Positions 17,426 through 26,781 of a DNA stretch of 64,000 nucleotides are shown piece after piece. This DNA is from an uncultured Lachnospiraceae bacterium (GTDB taxonomy: Bacteria; Bacillota; Clostridia; Lachnospirales; Lachnospiraceae). The stretch's first letter is position 1; every line of letters begins with the position of its first letter. The stretch covers positions 1 through 64,000 of the forward strand of contig CAJTPS010000010.1 in NCBI GenBank assembly GCA_910578555.1, in the 5' to 3' direction. Below the pieces are notes generated by a model. It worked only from the letters and a program-made list of their open reading frames with translations. It was not told where the DNA came from and searched no databases. The translations under genes were made by a program, and so were the position numbers.

Positions 17426-17881
17426 GCCTTTCCATAACCTGCGAATTTGAACCGCAGACACAAGTTTGCGTGTGAAAATCTATTTTTCAATCTGATCCGC
17501 GATAACCCCTGCCAGAAGATCTATGACCTTTCAGGCATATCACTTTGACAAGTATAACATATTTTACCCGGTCTCTGCCGTCTTTTTCATAACACACCCC
17601 GCGTCACAAAATAAATACGCGAATCACTTTACCGGATCAGCCACCCCGAGTTTAGTATCCGTTAATTATTTACCGTATTGAATATCTTGATTAAACGTTT
17701 CTCATAATCATCAATATGTTGCTTTGTTCATATGTCTTTATACAACATATTGTATTTTTTTGTCTATCATACCACTTTTTCTATGAATAATCTAATAAAA
17801 TATGCCGCACGGAATATCCTTATTAAAAATTGGAATTTTTTTCTCGAAAAAATAGCCTAAAATAACAAAAAGGATGTGCAA
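17426..17881. other. AT-rich gene-free leader region of the XRE gene
   Basis: About 455 bp without a plausible gene. The right half is strongly AT-rich and contains the inverted repeat at 17712-17752 and several TATAAT-like hexamers, so it probably holds the promoter of the XRE-type regulator and that of the exonuclease gene on the other strand. Confidence 0.6.
17712..17752. promoter_or_regulatory. Perfect 10-bp inverted repeat, candidate operator
   Basis: The half-sites caatatgttg (17712-17721) and caacatattg (17743-17752) are exact reverse complements separated by 21 bp, putting their centres 31 bp apart, about three helical turns. It lies 130 bp upstream of the XRE-type gene. Autoregulation by that protein is an inference from position. 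Confidence 0.5.
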
Positions 17882-18226
17882 ATGAAGACAAGAATTAAAG
17901 AATTACGAATGGAAAAAAATTTATCACAGCGGACCCTCGCAAACTATCTGGGTGTCAATCAGACAACACTGAGCAAACTGGAATGCGGCCTATCTACGCC
18001 GGACGCCATGCTTGTGATCAGTGCGTCGCGTTTTTTTCAAGTCTCTACGGACTATGTCCTGTATCTTTCTGAGGAACGTCTGAGTGCAGATTCGTTATTG
18101 GCAGACAACATGCATCTTCTTAAGAAGTATCAACATCTGATCTCCCTGTACCAAAAGTTGACTCCACACCAGCAGAAGAACTGCTACAACTTTCTTTGCA
18201 GCATACTGGACGATCGTAATTTGTAA
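17882..18226 (+). CDS. XRE-family transcriptional regulator
   Basis: The 114-residue protein has an N-terminal Cro/C1-type HTH (RIKELRMEKNLSQRTLANYL, GVNQTTLSKLECGLSTPDAM) and a C-terminal helical segment (HLISLYQKLTPHQQKNCYNF) probably for dimerisation. Fusion partners or ligand domains are absent. The ATG at 17882 has aaagga at 7 bp; a GTG six bases earlier is less likely. The gene stands alone between the exonuclease and galT, with its own terminator, so it may act in trans. Confidence 0.88.
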   Translation: MKTRIKELRMEKNLSQRTLANYLGVNQTTLSKLECGLSTPDAMLVISASRFFQVSTDYVLYLSEERLSADSLLADNMHLLKKYQHLISLYQKLTPHQQKNCYNFLCSILDDRNL

Positions 18227-18399
18227 GAAAAATTTTTAAAATGTCGTATGTAATTCCTGCAGGCTTATGTACCTAATATCTCTGTCGGATTTATATTAAT
18301 ATTGCATTTCTAACAGAATGACAGATCATCCCTATAAACGCAACACCACCAACTCTGTCATTTCTGATCTTCACACTGCTTTGCGCAGTCGTGTCTTAA

Positions 18400-18421
18400 G
18401 GCGGAATCTCACGATTCCGCC
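18400..18421. terminator. Hairpin between the XRE gene and galT, likely bidirectional terminator
   Basis: A 9-bp stem ggcggaatc / gattccgcc with a 4-nt loop lies between the two converging genes. On the plus strand it is followed by catttctt, a short pyrimidine run. It could end either transcript. Confidence 0.6.
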
Positions 18422-18497
18422 CATTTCTTATGTCTTGCGACCCGTCTTAACTTCGGTATAGCTATTAACTGCCGCCGGATTTCGCTCTTACCGCAGC

Positions 18498-20003
18498 CTA
18501 ACTGTTCAAACTATGCGCAAATCTGTCAAATGCAGCCTGGCCTTCTGCAGTTCTCTTATATACGCCCGCATCTTCCAGCACCTGCATAAACACATCCCCG
18601 ATCTCCTTATGCAGAATATCCATCACATTGTCCTGCTGAATATCCTGATATTTCGGAAGAAACTCCTCCACCCAGTCGGCGTGCTTCTCGAGTACTTCGT
18701 CCTTGCGAATATCCGCTCCGGAAAGAATCGCCTGCGCCAGCTGCTCCATCTCCTCCTTCAATCTGGCTGGCAGCACCGCCAGTCCCATCACCTCGATCAG
18801 ACCGATGTTCTCCTTCTTAATATGATGCAGTTTCGCATGCGGATGGTACACACCCAGCGGATGTTCCTGCGTCGTAATATTATTGCGCAACACCAGATCT
18901 AATTCAAATTTATCGCCCCTCTTTCTGGCAATCGGGGTAATCGTATTATGCGGCTCGCCATCTGTCTCGGCATACAGGAAAACGGACTCATCCGTATAGC
19001 CCCTCCACGCCGCCAGAATCACATCTGCCAGGGCGATCAGCCTGTCAGTATCCTGTGCCGCGATACGAATCACTGACATCGGCCAGTTCACAATACCGGT
19101 CTCTACATCCTCATATCCTTTCACGGTAAATGTTCTCTCCACAGCGGCTCTTGCCATGGCGAACTCGTAATGTCCGCCCTGGAAATGATCATGGCTTAAG
19201 ATCGACCCTCCCACAATCGGCAGGTCCGCATTGGAACCGACAAAATAATGCGGAAACTGCTTTACAAAATCAAACAGTTTGCAGAACGTATCGTGCTCAA
19301 TCTTCATCGGAATATGCTTAGAGTTAAATACGATACAGTGCTCATTATAGTATACGTAGGGAGAATACTGGAATCCCCATCTGCTCCCGTTGATTGTCAC
19401 CGGTATGATTCTGTGATTCTGTCTTGCGGGATGATTCACGCGGCCCGCATACCCCTCGTTCTCGATACACAGCAGACATTTCGGATAACCGCTCTGTTTC
19501 GCGTTCTTGGCCGCAGCAATCGCCTTCGGGTCCTTCTCCGGCTTAGACAGGTTGATCGTAATGTCCAGATCGCCGTATTTCGTCGATGCAATCCATTTCT
19601 GGTCTTTCCTGATGCGGTATCTTCTGATATAGTCCGTATCCTGACTGAGTTTATAGAAATAATCTGTTGCTTCCTTCGGGTCCTTCTGATATTTTGCCTC
19701 AAACGCTGCAATCACTTCGCCCGGTCTGGGTACCAGCACACTCATTATCTTCGTATCGAACAGATCCCGGTATACGATACTGTTCTCCGCCATAATGCCC
19801 TGCTCGCAGGCATAATCCATCATGGCGCCGAGCACTTCCTCCAGTTCATCCTCACTCATGGAGACTTCTACGTCATCCTCCTCGAACTCATCCAGACGAA
19901 AAAGCTCCAGTAATCTGTTTGTCGTATATATTTTATCTGCTTCTGTGATCAGTCCGGTCTGTAATCCGTATTGTACCAGTTTCCTGATATTCTGCTGTAT
20001 CAT
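18498..20003 (-). CDS. galT: UDP-glucose--hexose-1-phosphate uridylyltransferase, class II GalT
   Basis: This is the Leloir-pathway enzyme exchanging UMP between UDP-glucose and galactose-1-phosphate. The 501-residue length and motifs (ENEGYAGRVNHPARQNHRII, WGFQYSPYVYYNEHCIVF, SILSHDHFQGGHYEFAM) are those of the Firmicutes class II GalT, which is unrelated in length to the 350-residue E. coli enzyme. A gggagg/ggagag site precedes the ATG at 20003. It follows galK by 98 bp in the same direction. Confidence 0.96.
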   Translation of the reverse strand: MIQQNIRKLVQYGLQTGLITEADKIYTTNRLLELFRLDEFEEDDVEVSMSEDELEEVLGAMMDYACEQGIMAENSIVYRDLFDTKIMSVLVPRPGEVIAAFEAKYQKDPKEATDYFYKLSQDTDYIRRYRIRKDQKWIASTKYGDLDITINLSKPEKDPKAIAAAKNAKQSGYPKCLLCIENEGYAGRVNHPARQNHRIIPVTINGSRWGFQYSPYVYYNEHCIVFNSKHIPMKIEHDTFCKLFDFVKQFPHYFVGSNADLPIVGGSILSHDHFQGGHYEFAMARAAVERTFTVKGYEDVETGIVNWPMSVIRIAAQDTDRLIALADVILAAWRGYTDESVFLYAETDGEPHNTITPIARKRGDKFELDLVLRNNITTQEHPLGVYHPHAKLHHIKKENIGLIEVMGLAVLPARLKEEMEQLAQAILSGADIRKDEVLEKHADWVEEFLPKYQDIQQDNVMDILHKEIGDVFMQVLEDAGVYKRTAEGQAAFDRFAHSLNS

Positions 20004-20101
20004 GGTCTCTCCTTCCTCCCGTCCGCCGTTTTATTACATGAAATCTCCAGAACATTTATCTATTTCCGGGCGGCGTTCTCTGCGCCCCGGAACACTTAAT
20101 G

Positions 20102-21268
20102 TTACCGGATTCTGCCCGGTCCGTCGCCGATCTCTACCACATAGAAATCCGCTGTCTTACCGACACGCTCCTGATATGCCGCAGCAACCTTTTCCTTAAA
20201 AATATCTACCGTTTCATCACGCACAATGCTGACGGTACAGCCCCCGAATCCGCCGCCGGTAATTCTCGAGCCGATCACTCCGTCGATCTTCCATGCCTCT
20301 TCCACCAGCACATCAATCTCCGCGCAGGACACCTCATAATCATCCCGCAGTGATACATGGGAGGCATTCATCAATTCCCCGAATAACTTCAGGTCATTCT
20401 TCCTGAGTGCTTCCACCGCGCGGATCGTCCTCTGGTTCTCATATACCGCATGTTTTGCCCTTCTCACGCATACCTCGTCTTTAATTGCGGATTTGTGCGC
20501 TTCATACTGCTCTTCAGTCAGATCGCCCAGACCCTTGATGTCGATCACGGTCTGCAGCTCTTCCAGTGCCTTTTCACACTCGCTTCTTCTCTCATTATAG
20601 GCTGAATTGACAAGCGAATGCTTGACATTGCTGTTGGTCACCACGATCTTGGCGCCGTCCAGAACAAGAGGCGCGTATTCGTAAGACAAATCGGCCGTAT
20701 CCAGGAAAATGGCGTTATCCTTCTTACCCATAGCGGAAGCAAACTGATCCATAATACCGCAATTCATACCATTAAAATTATTCTCGGAATACTGTCCGAT
20801 CTTCGCCAGATCAATATTCGTCACATCAAATCCATACAGATCTTTCAGCATATAACCGGTAAGCACTTCCAGCGAGGCCGAAGAAGACAGGCCGGAACCG
20901 TTCGGAATATTACCGTTTAACACAATATCCAGTCCACAGTCCATCGTCATGCCTCTCTCTGCAAAAGCCCACATAACGCCCTTCGGATAGTTCGTCCATC
21001 CCGCCGCCTGGGACGGTGTCAGGTCATCCAGACTGCTCTCTATTACGCCAAGCTCCTCGAAATTCATAGAGTAAAAGTTCAGCTTTCTGTCCGCTCTCTT
21101 TCTGGCTGCCGCGTACGTGCCGATCGTAAGCGCACAGGGAAAGACATGCCCCCCGTTATAATCCGTATGCTCGCCGATCAGGTTCACGCGTCCCGGTGCG
21201 AAATACACGTTCACACCCTGCACATCCCCGTACAGCTCCTCAAACTTTTTCAATACCATTTCTTTCAT
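20102..21268 (-). CDS. galK: Galactokinase
   Basis: The enzyme phosphorylates galactose to galactose-1-phosphate, the substrate of the downstream GalT. The GHMP-kinase signatures are GRVNLIGEHTDYNGGHVFPC (about residues 27-46), the phosphate loop NIPNGSGLSSSASLEVLTGY, NCGIMDQFASAMGKK and GSRITGGGFGGCTVSIV. Length 388 is standard. The gene order galK-galT is typical for Clostridia; galE is not in the window. The 241-bp spacer upstream is the probable control region. Confidence 0.97.
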   Translation of the reverse strand: MKEMVLKKFEELYGDVQGVNVYFAPGRVNLIGEHTDYNGGHVFPCALTIGTYAAARKRADRKLNFYSMNFEELGVIESSLDDLTPSQAAGWTNYPKGVMWAFAERGMTMDCGLDIVLNGNIPNGSGLSSSASLEVLTGYMLKDLYGFDVTNIDLAKIGQYSENNFNGMNCGIMDQFASAMGKKDNAIFLDTADLSYEYAPLVLDGAKIVVTNSNVKHSLVNSAYNERRSECEKALEELQTVIDIKGLGDLTEEQYEAHKSAIKDEVCVRRAKHAVYENQRTIRAVEALRKNDLKLFGELMNASHVSLRDDYEVSCAEIDVLVEEAWKIDGVIGSRITGGGFGGCTVSIVRDETVDIFKEKVAAAYQERVGKTADFYVVEIGDGPGRIR

Positions 21269-21509
21269 ACCCGTTCTCCTTCCCTTTTCATTTTCCCCCG
21301 AGACTGTTCTGCCGTTGCAGTCTCTCCTTCATGCGCCGTCGTTTGCACCGCATAATACGTTTACCTTTTTGTTAAAAATCCCATATGCGTATTCTTTCCG
21401 TTCCTCTATTTATGCGCACACGGTTGTTCTTCCGTTTTTATCTGCTTCTATAATATAAAATATCAGGGTTGTTTAAAATATCTCTTTGTTAAATAAATCT
21501 GTCAAAATG

Positions 21510-22406
21510 TTATAGACTGTTGATCTGATTGATAAAATCCTCCACCTGCTTCAGATATTCCTTATTGCGCCGTGTCCCGCCTTTGTGCATCTCTTTACGG
21601 TACCCTGTAGGAGACATCTTTTTCATCTGTTTAAAAGCCTTGGTAAATACAAGCGGATCATGATATCCGCAGGAAAGCGCAATGCTCTCGATCGGCAGTT
21701 CCGTAACCGCCAGCAGTTCCGCCGCTTTCGTAATGCGAAATGTTGTCAGAAACTGCTGCGGCGACATACCTGTAGAATTTTTGAAAAGTGTATACAGATA
21801 GCTCCTGTTGATGCAGACATAGTCCGCAACATCCGTCACCTTAATCGGGTTACAATAATTGCTCCGTATAAAGGAAACCGCCTTGCGCACATACGTGTTA
21901 GCCCGGTCCGTCTCGCTCTTCTCCTCCGGTCTTGTTCTCTCGGCTATAATCGACAGGAAAATACTGAGCTGCCCGTTGCGGCGCAGATCGTTGGATAACC
22001 CGAATGTATTATGTTCCATCATATCTTTCACGATCCGGTATAACTCCTGCGATGCATCCGATCTGAAAACGGGCTGTCTGACAGACAGCCCGATATGCTC
22101 AATATATTCTTCAGCCAGTGTGCCGCTAAAGCCCACCCACACGTAAGTCCACGGATCACTCTCGTCCGCCTGATAGAACGCCAGCTCGTCCGGCGTAATC
22201 AGAAAACCGCAGCCCGCTTCCAGCGGATACTCCTTGCCACCGATCGAAAACCTGCCTTTACCGCTCAATATATAGTGTACCAGATAGTGCGGTTTTAATG
22301 CCGGACCGAAACTGTGCAGCCCCTCCGTCTTGGAGAGTCCGCAGCAATTCACATACAGGCTGCCTGTCTGTTCCCCGGCAAACTCCAGTTTATATGCTTT
22401 CTCCAT
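21510..22406 (-). CDS. AraC-family transcriptional regulator
   Basis: The 298-residue protein has an N-terminal cupin sugar-sensing domain (HYLVHYILSGKGRFSIGGKE, ITPDELAFYQADESDPWTYV). It ends in a double HTH (IKVTDVADYVCINRSYLYTL, FKNSTGMSPQQFLTTFRITK, SIALSCGYHDPLVFTKAFKQ). The layout is that of activators of sugar operons. Its ATG is 3 bp past the hybrid kinase stop, so it is co-transcribed with the two signalling genes upstream. It probably regulates galKT or a remote sugar locus, but that is inferred from position. Confidence 0.92.
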   Translation of the reverse strand: MEKAYKLEFAGEQTGSLYVNCCGLSKTEGLHSFGPALKPHYLVHYILSGKGRFSIGGKEYPLEAGCGFLITPDELAFYQADESDPWTYVWVGFSGTLAEEYIEHIGLSVRQPVFRSDASQELYRIVKDMMEHNTFGLSNDLRRNGQLSIFLSIIAERTRPEEKSETDRANTYVRKAVSFIRSNYCNPIKVTDVADYVCINRSYLYTLFKNSTGMSPQQFLTTFRITKAAELLAVTELPIESIALSCGYHDPLVFTKAFKQMKKMSPTGYRKEMHKGGTRRNKEYLKQVEDFINQINSL

Positions 22407-22409
22407 ATA

Positions 22410-24842
22410 CTAATCCGCCGCCTCCTGCAGCTTTGCCTTCAGCGCATCCCGCCACAGCATAACCTGTTTTTTACATTCATCATAATCAAAGCGTCCCATC
22501 GCTTCCGATGCCGCATGCAGATATTCGTCCCAGTTATCCACATAAACGCAGCCCGATAGTTCGTCTATGATCTCTTCCCCGCGAATAGAGTCGAACATAT
22601 TCACACTGTCCAGAAGCTGCCCCAGAAGCTGTTCAAGCCCGCTGTCATCCAGAGCCTCTTTCTGCTGCTGTTCCTCCTCCGCGGCCGTATGATACGGCAT
22701 AATAACATCATACAGTTCCCTGTATAAACGCAGTAAAGCCGGTGTTCTTGCAATAATCGTCCCCCACTCCTGATTCTTGCCGCTCTCCTCAAGATCTTTG
22801 GCAAACGACGACAGCTCCATCGCCCCTATGGCTTTGGATGTACTCTTAAGAGAGTGTACCTCGATCGTGTATGTCTCAAGATCTCCCTCTTCGACCGCTC
22901 TCTCTATGAGATCCGCCTTCTCCTCTATCGTATCCATATAGTCAGACAGAACTTCTCTGTACAGACCGGCATCCCCGCCGGAATAATTCATACCGACAGC
23001 CACGTCAATACCGTCCATCTGCCACAGCATCGGGTTGGTCTTCATATCATTCCCGTATTCCTCCCGACGCGCGGCCTCTGTCGCGTTTTTATTTGAGATC
23101 ACCTTATCGGCGGGCAGCCACCTGCGCAGTGTCCTGTCCATGATGCGCATCTCGATGGGCTTGGCCACAAAATCATTCATTCCCGCCTCCAGGAACATCT
23201 CCCGCGCCCCGCGCACGGCATTCGCTGACAGCGCTATAATCGGCATGACACGAAATCGCTCATCCTCCATGGACCGGATACTCCGGGTAGTCTCCACACC
23301 ATCCATCTCCGGCATCATATGATCCATAAACACCAGATCATAAACCCGGGATTGCACCATCTCTATTGCCTGCCGGCCGCTGTATGCCATTTCAATACAC
23401 ATCTTATAAGGCCGCAGGAGGCCCTCCGCCACCTTCAGATTAACCTTATTATCATCCACGAGCAGTATTCTGACAGTCGGCGCCGTAAAGGTTGTCTGGC
23501 GTCCTTCTTTCTTGCGCTGCTCTCTATGCACGGCAATCTCTTCCTGTTTCGGCGCAGGCTGCAGCACCATCTGCGGATCAGTTTCAATGCACGGCCTTTC
23601 ATCCACAACTTGTTGCCTTACCGTAAATGCAAACTCCGATCCCCTGCCCGGCTCGCTCTGCGCATGAAGCGTACCCTGCATAAGTTCAATCAGCCGCTTG
23701 GAGATTGCAAGTCCCAGGCCGCTTCCGCCTTTTGCCCGGTTCACGCCGCTGTCCGCCTGCTTGAATTTCGAAAACAAATCCTCAAGCTGTTCCGCGGAAA
23801 TACCGATGCCTGTATCCGTCACGCTGACCTTCAGATCGGTCTTGCCGCACTCTCCGTCAACGGGAACCGCCTCCACCTGTAACCGGATCGATCCCCGCTC
23901 GGTATATTTCACTGCATTGCTGAGCAGATTCAATATAATCTGCTTAATACGTATGCCGTCCCCCTTCAGGCGGGCAGGAATATCCGGGCTCACGTCTACC
24001 AGAAGCACCACCGGTTTGTCACCCAGCATAACCTGTATCACGCTCACCACATCATGCACAATGGACGTAATCTCATACGTTTCTTCCGTAATCTCAAGAT
24101 TACCGGAATCTATCTTCGTGATATCCAGAATATCGTCGATAATGGACAGCAAATCTTCTCCCGCCGCCCGTATATTATACAGATACTCCTTCTCCTGATC
24201 CGGCAGCGCATCGTTGCGCAGCGCCAGTTCCACCATCCCTGTGATCGCGTTCATCGGTGTTCTGATCTCATGGCTCATATTCGCCAGAAAATCTTCCTTC
24301 GCCTGTGCCGCGGTCTCCGCTTCCCTTGCTTTCTGCTCTACCAGCCTCTGTGTCTCCTGCTGCCGCCTGATCAGCAGGATCAGCAGAATCTGCACCAGAT
24401 ACACACTGAAAATACGGCTTGTGACCGCAACGGCGCTGTCATTGGACAGATACATGAGCCATTCTCCCTCAAATACCAGTTCATAAAGGACAAAGCCTGT
24501 ACTCAGCCCCAGCATAAGATAATTGGCTTTCAAAATATGATAAAAGGAGACCAGACAGACAGCTCCGCAGAAAACCGTGAAAACCTCTGTGAACTCCTCA
24601 AGTATCACACCATATGCAAAAATATTAAGGCAGGCAAATATCGAGACCGTGTACGCCTGAATTTCTATCCTGCCGCCGCCGGCTTTCAGAATCAAAAGGC
24701 TTAAGCATAAGCTCACGGCGGGTACGACGATCCACTGATTACCCAGACCAAGGTATAGTATGATAAATATAAAGTACACTAAATAAAGACAAAAAGCTCC
24801 AAACAGATACTTCGGGACCTTGTCCTTCTCAATTCCCCACAT
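22410..24842 (-). CDS. Hybrid sensor kinase with receiver and HPt domains
   Basis: The 810-residue multidomain kinase starts with about six membrane helices (residues 10-165). A coiled coil and HisKA follow (FLANMSHEIRTPMNAITGMV, His near 195), then HATPase (NLLSNAVKY, DTGIGIS, GGSGLGLAISKRL), a receiver (ILLVDDNKVNLKVAEGL with DLVFMDHMMPEMDGVETTRS) and a C-terminal HPt (YTIEVHSLKSTSKAIGAMEL). It therefore contains a complete internal phosphorelay with no DNA-binding output. The stand-alone receiver gene just upstream or another regulator may be the final acceptor. The N-terminal membrane sensor is unassigned. Confidence 0.94.
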   Translation of the reverse strand: MWGIEKDKVPKYLFGAFCLYLVYFIFIILYLGLGNQWIVVPAVSLCLSLLILKAGGGRIEIQAYTVSIFACLNIFAYGVILEEFTEVFTVFCGAVCLVSFYHILKANYLMLGLSTGFVLYELVFEGEWLMYLSNDSAVAVTSRIFSVYLVQILLILLIRRQQETQRLVEQKAREAETAAQAKEDFLANMSHEIRTPMNAITGMVELALRNDALPDQEKEYLYNIRAAGEDLLSIIDDILDITKIDSGNLEITEETYEITSIVHDVVSVIQVMLGDKPVVLLVDVSPDIPARLKGDGIRIKQIILNLLSNAVKYTERGSIRLQVEAVPVDGECGKTDLKVSVTDTGIGISAEQLEDLFSKFKQADSGVNRAKGGSGLGLAISKRLIELMQGTLHAQSEPGRGSEFAFTVRQQVVDERPCIETDPQMVLQPAPKQEEIAVHREQRKKEGRQTTFTAPTVRILLVDDNKVNLKVAEGLLRPYKMCIEMAYSGRQAIEMVQSRVYDLVFMDHMMPEMDGVETTRSIRSMEDERFRVMPIIALSANAVRGAREMFLEAGMNDFVAKPIEMRIMDRTLRRWLPADKVISNKNATEAARREEYGNDMKTNPMLWQMDGIDVAVGMNYSGGDAGLYREVLSDYMDTIEEKADLIERAVEEGDLETYTIEVHSLKSTSKAIGAMELSSFAKDLEESGKNQEWGTIIARTPALLRLYRELYDVIMPYHTAAEEEQQQKEALDDSGLEQLLGQLLDSVNMFDSIRGEEIIDELSGCVYVDNWDEYLHAASEAMGRFDYDECKKQVMLWRDALKAKLQEAAD

Positions 24843-24863
24843 AGCAATTCCTCTTTACGTTTC

Positions 24864-25280
24864 CTACTTCGCAAACGCCTCCGCCATCTTGGCAAGCAGC
24901 GCCTCCTTCGCCACAGGCTTAACAATATAACCTGCCGGTTTCAGGGAAAGGCACTCCATGACAGTGTCTCTGTCTGTCTGTCCTGTCAGGAAAAAGACCG
25001 GAATATCTTTTGTCGCCTCTCTGCTCTTGATGATCTTGAGGACGGCGGCGCCGTTAAACATAGGCATCATATAATCCAGAAGAATCAGATCAGGCGTATA
25101 CTTCAGCAAAAAATCAACCGCCACCTTACCGGAATTGACTACCGTCACTTTATACGTATCCTGTAAATAATAACGCAGAATTTTTAACATGTTCGGATCA
25201 TCATCTATAATCAGGATATGTTTCCTGTGTGACATGTCTCCGGTCTGCTCTAATATGATTTTCTCTTTTCTATCTTCCAT
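24864..25280 (-). CDS. Single-domain response regulator (receiver only)
   Basis: The receiver has about 138 residues: acidic pocket IDDDPNM, phospho-Asp in LILLDYMMPMFNG, conserved Thr in FFLTGQTD and Lys in YIVKPV. No output domain is present, so like CheY or Spo0F it probably works by protein contact or phosphotransfer. It is the first gene of the receiver-hybrid kinase-AraC operon (21-bp gap). The ATG at 25280 is chosen over a TTG ten codons earlier. Confidence 0.9.
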   Translation of the reverse strand: MEDRKEKIILEQTGDMSHRKHILIIDDDPNMLKILRYYLQDTYKVTVVNSGKVAVDFLLKYTPDLILLDYMMPMFNGAAVLKIIKSREATKDIPVFFLTGQTDRDTVMECLSLKPAGYIVKPVAKEALLAKMAEAFAK

Positions 25281-25382
25281 GCCTGCTTCACCGCCTTCCT
25301 GTAATGCCAATCAAGTAAATCTATCGTTATTTGTATTATAGCATTAATTATTCATTCTTGCCATGCCTTTAAATAATAAAAT

Positions 25383-25405
25383 CGGAGAAGGAAATTCCTT
25401 CTCCG
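25383..25405 (-). terminator. Rho-independent terminator of the amidase gene
   Basis: On the minus strand cggagaagg-aattt-ccttctccg forms a 9-bp stem followed by attttattattt. It lies 57 bp after the amidase stop codon. Confidence 0.8.
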
Positions 25406-25461
25406 TTTCAATATAAGACCATTATGCTTAAAACTGCTGCCATAGACCCGTAAATGCTTAT

Positions 25462-26568
25462 TTACCCGGCATCCGCCTGTTTACTGCCGTCCTTATACGC
25501 CGCTACATCATCCAGCAGCCGATCCCATGCGTCCTCATGCTCCACGTAATAGAGCGGGCACTTCTTGCCGCCACAGTCGTAATGACGCAGAATATCTTCT
25601 GCCGATAAATCATATTTGTCAATCAGCCATGCCAGCGTATGTATCAACGTGTCATAAGTCTCCTGCGTGAAAGCACCGTCCTCTGACAGATAGCAACACT
25701 CGATAGATATGGAGTCCTCATTCCTCGTCCTGACCGCATACGCCTGCTCGTCAAAAGGAATACACTGGATCAGTTCCCCGTCATAGCCGATGATCAGGTG
25801 CGCGCTCGCCGAACGCTCCTTCGTCAGCGGCAGATTAGCAAAATAGCTCCTGTTATTCGCCGCCGACGTGCCGGGATTCGCCGTATAATGCACGAAAATA
25901 TTTTTCACCCTCTTAATCCCCGTTCCCGGTCTTGAATAGTCGTTAACCTCCAGAAGATCCTCTATGATCTCGGGCGGCGCAACCTTACTGTCCGGATCAA
26001 CCGCCTTCTCCGACATGATCTGCAGGACGCCCTTGTGACCACGGTCATGCGTAAAACGATATATTTCCCCTGTCATAAAGTATATCAAAACCAGACATAA
26101 TACGGCAAGTAAAACCGCCATCGTTCGTACGACATAGGCTTTCCTTCTCTTTGCCCTGCGTCTCCTGATCGACTGTACCGGACGGGCGCTGCCCCTGTAG
26201 ACATTTCCCGCCCTTACGCCATCCGCTCTGCCACCCTGATACCGCCGGATGTCCTGTATCTGCAGTTCACGCTGCGAGCTGCGTCGTCTCACCCGGCTGC
26301 TGTTCTGATTCCGTCCCGCATCGTATAACTGCAGTTGCCTGGAATGACCGCCTCTGTTCCTGCTGCCTGTTGTCCGGTTCTGGTCTCCTGCGTAACCGCT
26401 TCTGCTGTCTGCTGTCCGGTTCCGGTCTGCGCTTGCGGTCCGCCCTCTGCCGTTCCTTCGCGCGCCGCCTGCGCAGCTGTCGTCCTCGTCGGCGTCCAGT
26501 TCCCACAATTCCAGTTCTACTTCTTGATGCCGGACTCCCTGCTGTCTCTTCTTCTGTGCCTGTCCCAC
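25462..26568 (-). CDS. Membrane-anchored N-acetylmuramoyl-L-alanine amidase (Amidase_2)
   Basis: The 368-residue protein has an unusual layout. The first about 147 residues are low-complexity and very Arg/Asn/Gln-rich with short repeats (NRTADSR, NRTTGSRNR), and would lie in the cytoplasm. One membrane helix follows (TMAVLLAVLCLVLIYFMTG), then an extracellular type-2 amidase domain with the zinc ligands in NIFVHYTANPG and RHYDCGGKKCP and the core SAHLIIGYDGELIQCIPFDE. It should cut the muramic-acid-to-stem-peptide bond, as endolysin-like amidases do. The GTG start at 26568 has aggggaag upstream. The Arg-rich head is not seen in ordinary family members. Confidence 0.88.
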   Translation of the reverse strand: MGQAQKKRQQGVRHQEVELELWELDADEDDSCAGGARRNGRGRTASADRNRTADSRSGYAGDQNRTTGSRNRGGHSRQLQLYDAGRNQNSSRVRRRSSQRELQIQDIRRYQGGRADGVRAGNVYRGSARPVQSIRRRRAKRRKAYVVRTMAVLLAVLCLVLIYFMTGEIYRFTHDRGHKGVLQIMSEKAVDPDSKVAPPEIIEDLLEVNDYSRPGTGIKRVKNIFVHYTANPGTSAANNRSYFANLPLTKERSASAHLIIGYDGELIQCIPFDEQAYAVRTRNEDSISIECCYLSEDGAFTQETYDTLIHTLAWLIDKYDLSAEDILRHYDCGGKKCPLYYVEHEDAWDRLLDDVAAYKDGSKQADAG

Positions 26569-26703
26569 TCGTCTTCCCCTCTTTTGTGCATGCCCCGAGC
26601 ATATTCGGCTGCCTGCTGCTCATTTCCGATTACATAATCCACGTGTACTATTCTGACTAATACACTCCCTTTTCTATATTAGAGCCGACAAGTTAAGAAA
26701 AAG

Positions 26704-26730
26704 TTTCATAAATCTTAATTTTTTATGAAA
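26704..26730 (-). terminator. AT-rich hairpin after the blaR1-like gene
   Basis: An exact 9-bp inverted repeat tttcataaa / tttatgaaa with a 9-nt loop, followed on the minus strand by ctttttctt, lies about 50 bp past the blaR1-type stop. It is a weak terminator candidate because the stem is only A-T rich; it could also be an operator for the amidase promoter. Confidence 0.4.
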
Positions 26731-26781
26731 AAATTTGTCCTGCAGTATTGGTGAACATCTGCGCTTGTTATACCTTCTGTT

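Noticed and set aside
26267..26623. 118-residue minus-strand frame overlapping the amidase head
   Set aside because: The amidase frame continues into a clear Amidase_2 domain and membrane helix; this alternative frame stops and has no domain.
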